From: Gautieria morchelliformis
Lineage: Eukaryota; Basidiomycota; Agaricomycetes; Gomphales; Gomphaceae
Reading direction: 5' to 3'
Length of the DNA stretch: 64,000 nt
Assembly: GCA_015179125.1 (NCBI GenBank)
Contig: WHVA01000012.1
Coordinates: 186,001 to 250,000 of the forward strand
Shown here: positions 30,545 to 40,323 of the stretch, in pieces
Layout of the letters: each line of letters opens with the position of its first letter
Numbering within the stretch: position 1 is the first letter of the stretch
Position numbers and translations under genes: made by a program
Notes under the pieces: model-generated
What the model was told of the DNA's origin: nothing
Seen by the model: only the letters and a program-made list of their open reading frames with translations
The model's database searches: none

Positions 30545-30662
30545 ACGCATCTGTCACGTGCAGACCATGTGACGCGCCGGCCACAGCGCGGTTAAATTTT
30601 CACCTCAGATCTTTCCGAGGGCGCATCGCTTCTTGGAAGCTAACCACCATCATCCCCACAAG
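30545..30662 (+). promoter_or_regulatory. Conserved promoter-like block before gypsy F accessory gene
   Basis: Contains CACGTG (30555-30560) and a half site catgtgacg, a ttaaatttt box (30592-30600), then an imperfect hairpin cctcaga/tccgagg (30604-30621) and gggcgcatcgcttcttggaa before the ATG at 30663. Gypsy G has the same parts in the same order at 50325-50445. E-boxes, TATA-type box and leader together suggest a separate promoter for the downstream gene. Confidence 0.55.
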
Positions 30663-32442
30663 ATGATGCCCCCTAAAGATGGGATGGACGTTGATCCGTC
30701 AATGTCCACAACGTGAACAACAGCCCCGAGACAGGGGGCCGCAGACATGCTCCGTGCTCCAATAGACCAGGAGCACTGGATGATCGTGGGATGGGAGGAC
30801 GCCCTTGCCATCATCCACCCGGACGATTGCGCAACGTGCACGGACTACGCCACACACCTAAGGGCCGCGACAGGCACCCGCAAGGTCAAATTGCAGGACG
30901 AAGACATCGGCGATGCCGTCTATGCAGCCTGGGAATGGCTCCCAAGGGGCATCGCGTGTGACGCGCGAGAAGAGCCCCTCCAGGACATCCATGACCTTAA
31001 AAAAGAGGTCAAGGAGCTGGAACGCGCGCTCACAACCGAGCGCGCCAGGATCAAGGAGCTGGAGCAACAGCTGAGCGCAGCCCAGCTCCAGGTTACCCTG
31101 GCCCACGTTGCCTCAAAAAGGCCGCGACATGACCCGGCCACGGACCCAGTGGCCGGGCCATCATCACTTCGAGCGACGGTACCTCTGCCGGCGCGCGCAA
31201 CATTGGGACTGGCGTCCCGATTGTCGGCGCCAACCCCGACAACGACAACGAGGGAAGGGCATAGTGCGCCTTCCGACTCTGCGTATGGCGTCCCAGATGG
31301 ATGGGAGTCAGACTCATCCGTCTGGAAGACGTACGACCCCAAACGGGCACAGAGACTGGCAGAGCAGCCAAAGAAAAAGCGCAAGAAATTGTGTGGCTCC
31401 CCCCACACCGTCAATGGGCTAGCCATTGCGAAGGAAAGCGCGATTAGCGCTCACCTAGCAGCGTCATCGTCGCACACTGTCAATGACCCCGCCCTTCAGC
31501 GGCGGGTAGCACAGATCGAGGCCCAGTCCATCGGGCCTGGCGTGGCCCTGCCTCCGCCGGCGGGGACAGTTCACCCTCCCTACCTGGGGGAGGGGACACT
31601 CATCCCACTTGGAGATCCACCGATCTCTGAGACGGGCCTCCTACCATGGCCAGTAGGAAAGGCCCAACAGCGCCGTACTCAATGGTACGACGTCTGCCCG
31701 CTCGACGACCCACGCTTTGTCGAACTCATAGCGCGGGCAAAAGAAACGCCGCAGCTCGCGTGTATGCGCGAGATGATCAGCGTATTCAAACGCATCGAGC
31801 GCGAACAACGCGCTCGCAATCCCAAAAGGGATTGTCTCGTGATAGTGGGCGGTACCCCGCACGACATCGCGGCCATCCTGAAGGGTTGGATACACAACCC
31901 TGAGGGAATCCCATCCGCCATCCGTGACAACGCGGATGGCACCTTCAACCTAGATGACATGGACATCTGGATGTGGTTGAAGGCCCTTGTGCCCCGGGTC
32001 AAAGGGGTCGCACCACCTCTCAGGGCGAGGCTACTCGACCTATTCGGCTCGACAGACCAATGGTCGAGCCTCATCAACGCCAGGGAAGTGCTGACGCCTC
32101 AGAGCACCACCCTGCAGCTCTCAATCACGGGCCCATTCCCTGTGGAGGGCCGCGGTGCCACGACCCCTCACTCACGCTCAGCTTGACCAAGAGCTGGCGC
32201 GCTTCCGGCTCCCTCCTCAGACTGAGGGCCCAGCCGTGGAGGCCATGCTCTGCGAGGACACTGGCCCCATCACCCAAGCGGACACCGCCGCTGGTGGTGA
32301 GGCTCACCAGCCTCACCCAATCACCACTGATGACGCGGAGGTGCCCCCGGAGGAGTCACGTGCTCCACCGGCCCTGTACGACGACGACGTCATCGTATCG
32401 GCCACTCTAGAGGACTCCCTCATGGATGACCTCTATGAGTAG
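30663..32442 (+). pseudogene. Gypsy F accessory gene downstream of pol, function unknown
   Basis: Frame opens at ATG 30663, meets TGA at codon 18 (30714-30716) and continues open from MLRAPIDQEHWMIVGWEDAL (30747) to 32186. Features: a W-x-D-A-L-x-IIH-P-D-D motif with CATC; an acidic and Lys-rich coiled coil from about 30985 (HDLKKEVKELERALTTERAR) of some 12 heptads; a Pro/Ser-rich linker with VAGPSS; a conserved C-terminal domain with VALPPPAG, GDPPIS, WYDVCPLDDPRF, IVGGTPHDIAAIL and DMDIWMWLKAL. The last part (to 32442, ending MDDLYE) is in another frame, and a segment found in gypsy G is missing at the switch. I know no family; it is shared only with gypsy G here. Confidence 0.65.
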
Positions 32443-32466
32443 TAGTTGACCCCTATAGTTGTCTAT

Positions 32467-32692
32467 AGAGGGGAGGGTGTAAATAACCCGTGTATCTACA
32501 TGTACAATAGTTATTACATAATCCCAGTGGGCCCCTTAGGGACCCACTGTATAGTTCATGCGTGGGAACTGGCCAGCAGTTCCCATCGCATCTTACTCTT
32601 ACCTGTCACTACGTAGCATTCAGAATACCACTCATTGGTCAAGTTCTGCAGTGCCCTTGTGATACAAGGTCCTAAGATCGACATCCTTTACA
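32467..32692 (+). repeat. Gypsy F 3' LTR with polypurine tract
   Basis: The tract AGAGGGGAGGG is at 32467-32477. The LTR (32478-32692, 215 bp) starts TGTAAATAACCCG and ends CATCCTTTACA. It shares blocks with gypsy G LTR, including the hairpin cagtggg/cccactg near 32526-32550 followed by tatagttc. No left LTR of gypsy F is in place. Confidence 0.75.
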
Positions 32693-34575
32693 ACCTAGCT
32701 TCATTACCCGTCGTTTGACTGTAGTGGCACCTGGAATGTGCAGCGGAGTTGCACCGTGATGTGCATACTCAAGCATCGCTTTAAATTCTGGCTTTTCAAC
32801 CTCATCGAACAGTTGGTCACATGCAACCTGCCATTCAACCAAAAGCCTTTCAAACGTTCCTTGATCCCAAGGAACCTATCACCGGGTCAGTGGGAATTAG
32901 CCAAATGAGTGATCAACTGACCGCATTTTTTGCAGCCTGACGTGAGAACGCAGCTGCTAATGGTCCCTGTTGCATGTCTATTTCTGCACTGTTTTAGATT
33001 CAAGTGGCACCTTGTTGCGGCAATCTGTAGCTCCTCAAGAGTAGCACGTTGATCAGGACGGCTCTTGATGGTCTCCATGAGCTGGTGCATTTCAGGGAAG
33101 TGAGTTCGCAGATGGTTAATAAGACCTGAGTTACGAAGGGGCAGGGTTTCAGTGATCAGCTATGAGCTCATCACTCTAGTGCTTTCAAACAGCAGTATCC
33201 TTACCGTTCTGAGAACCTTTCATTTTCTTGGTCACCGTTAGGATCTTCCTCCGTCCATGATAGCATCGGTAATGTTTGTCGCCTTGTTGCCCGAGCTCGC
33301 CAATGCTATTCTTGTCAACAACCTCATAGAATGAGTAGATCGCGGGTCGTACTAGACCCGTCACTGTGGCCTGCATGTATGAAGTCATTATATAGTTCAA
33401 CTGCGCTGACCACCGTGCCAGATGTATACCTTGGGATCCAACTCAGTGCCATTCTGGCATGCATCGTCATCAAGGTCCATGTGAACTATACCTGTCCCTT
33501 GTTTCTCCGTTGATGTCCCATCCTCATTAGTCACATTCCCCCCGAGACGGTCACTGCAGTCTACGAGTCGCTTCTTTGCCTGGTGTGTCTGCTTTGGCTG
33601 TCTTTTGCGTTTCGTTTCTTCAGATTGGATAGCGGCACCTCGTGGAGCACTCCGCATCCCACCTCTATTAGTCGTCTCCGGAATAGTCTTTCATGGAAGA
33701 ATATCTGCAAGCTAATGACCCAATCAGGTAACGAGCATATGAGCGAGTCATACACATACTTCAGCATTTGGGACAAAATCCTTGGGTTCATTCTGGTCAT
33801 CTGAGTTTGTTTCGTCGTCACTGGTCTCATCTGCGTAGGCTGAATGACTCCTGGGCGAGTCAGGATTGGAATCCGATGCTTCAAACGCATCCTTATTCAA
33901 AGGAGCACCAGGACCCTCACAGACTGCCTGGTCCGACACTCGTGGTGGCTTCTGTGCGCTTGCCTTTGCTTTCACATTCGCATTCGCATCAGCGGCCTGT
34001 TCACGAAGGCGTATCAGCCGGCTTGGTTGATGAGTCCGGCGTGTTCTCCCCTGCGCAACAGTGACACTGTTTCCATCTCAAAGCTACATATCAGCCCCAG
34101 CGAGTTAGAAGCAGTGAATCTACATACCATCAATGTCCATCTCATCCCCCTTCACACCAGCAGCGGTGGCAGCCCTGCACAATGCCTCGATCCAAAGTCT
34201 CACCAGACCGACAGCCGCCTTGTCGGATTGTTTACCTATTTCCTCCAAGCACCACCGGATCAGGGCGACCGTTTTCGCGAGTCCTGTCCCGCGCTCAGTG
34301 AGTATAATGCCACTGGATTTCTCACCAAAGGCGGCATGCATCGCTTTGTTGAAGGCCGGCCACACACCCTCGTCCTGCAAAAACATGAAGTCAATGGTTG
34401 GTGGCAGTTTGGAGTTGGATGGCGTCTCTGGAAGAGTTGGAGGGAGGCGTTCGAAGAGGTGTACCATTTTGGCGCACTCATCCTGGACGAACGATGGCAT
34501 GGTGGGAAGGACCTCGGCGAGGGACGTTAGAACGGTGAACCCGATATGTATAGCATAGACTAGACCACATACCAT
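32693..34575 (-). pseudogene. BED zinc-finger hAT-transposase-like gene, N-terminal part
   Basis: Minus-strand exons can be followed from 34575: an N-terminal block with DECAKMVHLFERLPPTLPE and IILTERGTGLAKTVALIRWC, a GTATGT donor near 34127, then a basic/acidic segment with RTRRTHQPSRLIRLREQAAD and an acidic run (DETSDDETNSDDQNEP). A later block reads AIYSFYEVVDKNSIGE, HYRCYHGRRKILTVTKKMKG and, across a gap, NHLRTHFPEMHQLMETIKSR, which fits a BED-type finger of Agaricomycete hAT transposases. Stops and gaps break it, and no DDE or dimerisation domain is seen before 32693. Assignment to hAT rests on the finger only. Confidence 0.45.
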
Positions 34576-34659
34576 TATGGCCTATCGGATCGCGATCGGT
34601 GGGGTCATGGATGACCGTGTCCGAGACAATTTTAAGTTGGAGGTCTTGGTATTTTCAGC

Positions 34660-34856
34660 AGATGCATAGATACATACCTCAACCCGTACGCTGCGTAAAT
34701 ACGGCCGTATCGTGTACGGCTGCATACGGAGGTCATTACGGCCGTCACCGTCGTACGGTCAAACCTGACTCAACAGGCGTCGGTTCGGTTACGTGCCCGT
34801 AATACGGATGCCGTATGAACGGCTTGTACGGGTACGGTGCCGAGCCCGACGCCTCA
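34660..34856. repeat. TACGG/CCGTA-rich segment, possible transposon subterminal region
   Basis: At least ten copies of tacgg or ccgta on either strand occur within about 190 bp (for example tacggccgtatcgtgtacgg near 34700). Such dense short inverted words resemble the subterminal repeats of hAT elements and lie just upstream of the BED-finger gene. No terminal repeat or target duplication could be fixed. Confidence 0.4.
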
Positions 34857-35312
34857 TCGGAATTCGCCGCCATAGATTTTGGGGTCACGCCAATCGACCG
34901 GTGCATATAAATTCAGGTACGCGAGCACTGGTATATCGGCGTAATCTAAGTGCCCGGTCTTCCTGCAGTGTCTAAAGACACCGTACCTGGTAAATTTACA
35001 AGTGACCACACTCGATCCGCGCCATACATATGCAAGCTACACGCGAGCGCAGTTCTCAGTCAGAGTAATTACAATGAATGGTGCGAAGTGACAAATTTCA
35101 AGAGCAAACTTCCCAAGGCCGTAAAAGTCCCAAACCTCTAACGAGTCAACTGCTAACCAAGACCGGCCAGCTATCCAAGGAGACCAAGGAACACGTCATT
35201 CCTACTCGGACAAGCTTTTTAGGCGTGTACAGTAATATAGTAACTTATCTGGCGTGTGATGTCTGCCCTCGACTAACAGAGGATATCTACAAGGGATCAC
35301 CCGCGCTTCCGT
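34857..35312 (+). repeat. Repeated non-LTR segment, copy 2
   Basis: 34857-35147 matches 26429-26735. The short reading MNGAKxxKFQEQTSQG also occurs here, out of frame by a small deletion (near 35075), and continues openly as SQLLTKTGQLSKETKEHV to a stop at 35312. It may be a gene start common to both loci. Function unknown. Confidence 0.45.
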
Positions 35313-35577
35313 GAAATGATTGACGTCGCATCTCGGGCAAGGTGAAATCCCTTGCATCACTAGCATAGGCTAGACGAGTTCCGCATAGAATGAATGGCTG
35401 AAAGCCAACGTGATGCCATTTTTTTGACAAAAAAAGATCCCAATTAATTGCATGCATGTTGCAGATCTACGACATTGACTGCAGAAAGATGCACGCAAGA
35501 CCAATTCACATCGAAAAGAGTGTTATCGAAAAGAGTGTTATGCTCCAACGAAATTTAAGAGCAATGGGTATTTTTGT
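35313..35577. other. Short intergenic region downstream of hydrophobin
   Basis: Holds the 3' flank of the hydrophobin. A 13-bp direct repeat atcgaaaagagtgttatc-type lies at 35508-35536. No gene seen. Confidence 0.4.
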
Positions 35578-36106
35578 TTACGAGATGGGGGAGCAGCCGA
35601 TGTTGATCTACATTTATATTGAGCAAGGGTGCAGTCAGATCATAGCGAATAGGGACTCACGAGGCCATTGAAGTGGTTGTCAGTGCAACACACGGGCTGC
35701 TGGTTGCAGCTACCGCCTCTGCACATAGAATGGGTGGTTAGCAAACCAGATCAAGGCAAGAGAAGACTAACGCAATGTTGGCGCAGCCGAGGCCAACAAC
35801 GACAGAGAGGTCCTGGATGACAATACCGAGCAAGCCTAGGATGGCGCCAACACCGGGGAGAGAGTTGGCTGCTCCGACGCTGTTGCAGCACTGAGCTCCA
35901 CCTGGAATGGCTGGCAAGGTTGTCAACAGGGTGTCAAGTTATTAAAATCCACACCAAGTCTCACCAGTGTTGCACTGCGAGATGGTGGTCACAGTGGGGC
36001 CGGGAGCCGTCGCAGTGACAGTGACAGTACCCGGGCCCCAAGGGTTCGGTGCGGCGGTAGCAAGGATAGCAACGGTGGAAACGACGGCAGCCTTGAAGAA
36101 CATCAT
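35578..36106 (-). CDS. Class I hydrophobin
   Basis: Four exons, 36106-35965, 35901-35772, 35718-35661 and 35607-35578, joined by GT-AG introns of 63, 53 and 53 nt, give 119 residues. A signal peptide (MMFFKAAVVSTVAILATAAP) is followed by a Thr/Val/Pro-rich spacer and the eight cysteines in the order C, CC, C, C, CC, C: SQC, AQCCNS, GLGC, GGSC, PVCCTD and NIGC; the end FNG-LINIGCSPIS is typical of Agaricomycetes. Hydrophobins are secreted and assemble into amphipathic films on hyphae and fruit bodies. All splice sites and cysteines are intact. I chose the first of two adjacent ATGs. Intron positions follow the usual hydrophobin pattern. It stands alone among transposons. Confidence 0.95.
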
Positions 36107-36198
36107 GTTGAGAAGAGTAGGAAGAGTAGGAAGATTAGGAAGTTGTGAGTAGTTTGACTGGGTGGTTAAACTGCAGAAAATCCACGAAAGGGATCGCC

Positions 36199-36205
36199 TT
36201 TTATA
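36199..36205 (-). promoter_or_regulatory. TATA box of the hydrophobin gene
   Basis: The minus strand reads TATAAAA about 93 nt before the ATG, a normal distance for a highly expressed fungal gene. Confidence 0.65.
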
Positions 36206-36229
36206 CAGTGGACGGTCCACGCCAGATTA

Positions 36230-37901
36230 CATATTCGCTGCATCGAGTCACCCGTCGCTCCGCGGTGGTGTTCCGCACATGGTTCCGGATCGGAAAGTCA
36301 CGACTTCAACTAACATCACAATGAGTAAATTGAACCCATTCGTGGAAACTTGACAGCACAGCCAGAGAAGGGGCTGACAACATGTCCTAAGTTTATTCTG
36401 AAGGCGTATGATGTGCTTTTGATAAGGTACGCACTAGTTCTGCGAACGGATCACATCAAAAAATTGCTTGTGCGCGGGTATCGGCTAGCAAGGGTTCGAG
36501 CTTGCAACCAAGACAGGATTCGGCTTAGACAGGTAACAACCTGCAATAGCCACGACGATATGCATTGGCGCTTGACGTTGAACAAATATCCTGATTAACC
36601 ATAGGGATGTTTAAGCCAAGGACTGCCGCTGGTCACAGGAAATATGAACAGCATTAGAAGCCAAGAGAAGCACGAGCAATTTTCGTGAATGTAAAACTTG
36701 AAAAATATTGACAGCGGAAACGTGACGGCGGGCTAGACTCCTGGGTCTAAACCGGTTCCGCGTGACAGCTGTCGGGTTTACGATTTCGGAAACCGTAACA
36801 GAAATTTTCGCGCGGCAGAAGCATTGGGTGTGAGAAGAGGAATAACGCTAAAACTATGATGGAAGAATAATAACGCCAAAACAATGGTGAAAGTGTTCAG
36901 ATGCAAACTGTCATCGGCATCCGGCCGGCCAAACCACATCAAATGTTACATTTTTTTGTTTAGGAAACAGAAGGGGTAACGAACCCTGTTCTAGACTTTT
37001 TGTTTACATAAAACATCAACTTCTGTCACAGGGACTCGTAAAACGCTTCCTTGGCTAGCACTCGGCTCGATGTTCCGCGACGTTTAGAACGCGGTATTCG
37101 CTGCGAAGCTGTGGAGACAACCGCAACGACGGTGAGTCTTATAGCAGCCAGCACCGTAGGCATTAGTCGGTTAAAATCATCAGTCTGAGGATCATAGTGA
37201 TTGTGACCGTAGGCAGCGCTGAGTTTTTATTACGGTGTCGGTGCATCCCGTATTGTACTGAAGAGGCGCCAAGAAGAAACACGGATGCAACCGCACCCAA
37301 CAAGGGAGCAGCGTTTACCGTGATATATATATAGTATCCATCCTTAACGTTCCTCGTGGACGTGGTAGAACAAAGTCATGTGGCACCGGATAGTCGACAT
37401 GATCTGCTAGACCCTGTAAAATTCAAATGTCGACCATCCTGCAGTGGTTGTGTATCTCGGAAAGACGTCTCGCCGCGTTTACCGTGATATATATAGTATC
37501 TGCCGTCCAGGTACTTGGGGCTGCCTTACGTACGGTATGTGCCATAACGTTCCTCGTGTAGTGGGGGGTCGCCGCGGCAAGCAAATGATTCGAACAGACG
37601 TGATATACAAGTATATACAGGGTGGGAAGGCATGCAGGAGGGTGCATAAGAAGGTAGAAAGAAACCTGACGATGGCAAATGTGGGAAAAGGCCTATGCGC
37701 CGTGCAAGGATACGAACGAGAGAGGGAGCGAAGAAGAGCGAACTACAACATATGTTAGAGCGAGCGTGGCAAGCGAGCTAGCCAAAAAAGCGAGTGACTT
37801 TTACCGTGCATGGCCGAGCGTGATGCGCAAGAGCAAGGCGCGCCTGCTAAATAGGTTAGAATGGTCCCCCGGTTGAGACACATGAGCTTGTCTGACGTGC
37901 G
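36230..37901. other. Intergenic region without a recognised gene
   Basis: 1.7 kb upstream of the hydrophobin. It contains a partial tandem duplication: gcgtttaccgtgatatata at 37311 recurs at 37475, and aacgttcctcgtg follows each copy. Open readings are short and without known motifs. Part of it is probably hydrophobin regulatory sequence. Confidence 0.5.
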
Positions 37902-38146
37902 TATTGAGATTGGAGGACGAGCGAGGGTAAGCGGAGAACGCAGGGACGCGTCCGATGCGCGGACGCGTAGTTAGGGAGCCACGGTCATACTCGACCGTGG
38001 CAGTATATTACTCGCAGTTCAGTTAGTAGTACCTCAGTGAATTTCCCATTCACTGAGGTACGTGCCATTCGTGTATACTGAGACGTACGGTAGCTTACAC
38101 TATGTCTGTAGCTCCTTCATCTCTAGACATTGCGCTAATCACAACA
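37902..38146 (+). repeat. Copia E 5' LTR, 245 bp
   Basis: Starts TATTGAGATTGG (TA instead of TG) and ends AATCACAACA. The bases before it, GTGCG, match GTGCA after the 3' LTR in four of five positions. Both LTRs start with TA, so the change predates insertion. It contains the hairpin cctcagtgaa..ttcactgagg at 38032-38058. Confidence 0.85.
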
Positions 38147-38163
38147 GGTTCTGGGCCCCGCAG
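38147..38163 (+). promoter_or_regulatory. Copia E primer binding site
   Basis: ggttctgggccccgcag directly follows the LTR. It differs at one base (c for a) from the complement of the initiator tRNA-Met anticodon arm seen in copia C and D. Confidence 0.65.
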
Positions 38164-38225
38164 AGCCCACGATGTCTACCGCAACCTCTAAGTTGTTCGT
38201 CATCCTGTAGCTGGCCAGGGATGGC

Positions 38226-40122
38226 ATGAACTGGGTCACCTGGAAAAGCCAGACGTTAGCCACTCTGTCGGCGACCCGTGGTGCCAAACGTCACCTGGAC
38301 AGGACCGCCAGGATCCCCCCTCCGATCCCCACCTACCCTAGCGGCCACACACTAACGGAGAAGGAAGAGGAGGACCTGGACGCATTGGAAAAGCGCTGGG
38401 ATGACTACAATCAGCGGGAGGCCACGATCATGGCCCAGGTATCTACCACGGTCCCAGACAGCCTCCTCATCGAGATCAGAAACCTTCCTACAGCCAAGGA
38501 GGTGTGGGACGCCGTGTGTGCAAAGCACGAAACCAAGGCACTCACTGTTAAGGTGGATATGCGGCGCTGGATGTATGAAATGAAGTGCGAGGACGAGTCG
38601 AATGTCCGTACGCACTTGGAGGCACTCATGAGGACGCAGGAACAACTGGCAGGGATGAACGCCGCACTCACCGATGATGACCTAGTCACCGTCATCCTCG
38701 GCTCGCTCCCTAAATCGTACCGCCTGCTGATAAATGCGATCGCAATGTCCGTGGCGCATGCGAAGGCCAAGTTGGAGCCCGATCAGGTCGTCGGAACCCT
38801 GATTGATGAGTTCAAATGGTTAGCAATCGAAGAACACCAACTGAAAGCCAGTGAGAACACACTTGTGGCATCCAAAGGCCACGGGAAACCCCAGGCATGC
38901 AGCAGCTCCTCCAGCACCATGAAAACCGACGTGGAGTGCTGGAAATGCGGCAAGAAGGGACACCTGAAGGCAGACTGTCGTTCTAAAGCAAAAAAGAAGG
39001 ACAAGAAGGAGGAAGACAAGAAGGGAGGCGGATCAGCGAACGTGGCAGCGGAAAGTGAGGACTTTGCATTCACCACAACGTTCGCTGGGACCATGCTCGC
39101 ACTGGGAATGAGTGCATTGATGGGACGGGAAGTCGACGTCTATGACTCGGGCGTGTCAGGTCATATGTCACCGAGCAAACACCGCTTCCTCACCTTCAAG
39201 GAGATTGCGCCATGCGCAATCAATGCTGCAGACAAGACTGTGTTCAAAGCTATTGGCATAGGCAGCATGAGGGTCGGAATCCCGAACGGGAAGACGACGA
39301 CGCACGTTACCTTAAAGGACGTGCTGTATTGCCCTGATCTAGCATTCACGCTGATATTGCTGACACGCTGCGACACCGCGGGGTACTCGGTCCTATTAAA
39401 GGACCAAAAATGCTTGATTCGGGATAAGCGAGGGACGCTGCTTGGGCAGGTCCCGCTCTTGAATGGGCTGTACAAGGTGGAACACGAGTCCACAGCCGCG
39501 GCGACGAGTGCAGCGCGAAAAGTACTCACCCTGGACGAGCTGCACCGGCGGATGGGTCACATATCCCCGCAGGTCGCTCGGAAACTTGTTCAGGACGGCG
39601 TTATCACGGGACTGGAGCTAGATGCAGCCAGTCAGCCTGGCTTTTGCACAGCCTGTGCACAAGCCAAACCTACCAGAAAGCCGGTCCCACAGACGCGAGA
39701 GGGACCGCGGGCCGTGAAATTTGGCGAAAAGGTCCACTCGGATGTGTGGGGGCCGGCGACCCCCCAAAGCTATGATGGTAAAGAATACTTCATTAGTTTC
39801 ACTGATTATCACAGCAGGTGGACGTACCTGGTACCCATGGCAAGGAAGAGCGACACCCTCCGCTGCTACCAGCAATACGAGGTGTGGGTAGAGACCCAGC
39901 ACAGCGCGAAGCTGAAGCACCTACAAACGGATCGCGGTGGTGAATACCTCTCCAAGGAGTTCAGTGCTCACCTTAAGACCAAGGGAACGGTTCAAAGCCT
40001 GACCGTACACGACATGCCTGAAGAGAACGGTGTGTCAGAAAGACTCAACCGCATGCTGCTGGAACACGCACGCGCGATGCACCTGGCAGTCAGTTTGCCC
40101 AAATTTCTCTGGACAGAGTCGG
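38226..40122 (+). pseudogene. Copia E Gag, protease and integrase N-terminal part
   Basis: An open frame of more than 600 codons. Gag: MNWVTWKSQTLATLSATRGA, helical core to about residue 210, zinc knuckle CWKCGKKGHLKADC near residue 240 and a Lys-rich run. Protease: DVYDSGVSGHMSPS near residue 300. Integrase: the HHCC zinc region (HRRMGHIS and FCTACAQAKP), then core residues in HSDVWGPATP, LQTDRGGEYL and PEENGVSERL (D, D, E). The real N-terminus may lie upstream (MSTATSK-like reading at 38171), which has a stop before 38226. It ends at 40122 where a 201-bp insert begins; without the insert the reading continues into the next part. Confidence 0.92.
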
Positions 40123-40323
40123 TGTAAGACAGCTACGCTGTCTAGTTGCAGATAAGGAGAGATCGGAGATGCCCACAAGCACCCACAAGTGCGAACTTTA
40201 TTGTTATTCTGCCATTGTTCTCGCGTCATTGTTCTAGTTATACTACATAAATAGCTAGTGATGTCGGGTAGGTAGAGAAGAATGGGACCCCACTCTTGAC
40301 ACAGGACAGCTATGTACCTCACA
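40123..40323 (+). mobile_element. 201-bp TG..CA insertion in copia E integrase
   Basis: Starts TGTAAGACAGC and ends GTACCTCACA, flanked by TCGG on both sides (40119-40122, 40324-40327). Removing it with one TCGG restores an integrase reading from WTESV into QHAVWLKNR. It contains gacagctacgctgtc-type inverse words at both ends and a TATA-like acataaata. Size and ends suggest a very small solo LTR or TRIM-type element. It is not an intron: there is no frame-preserving GT-AG pair. Confidence 0.65.
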
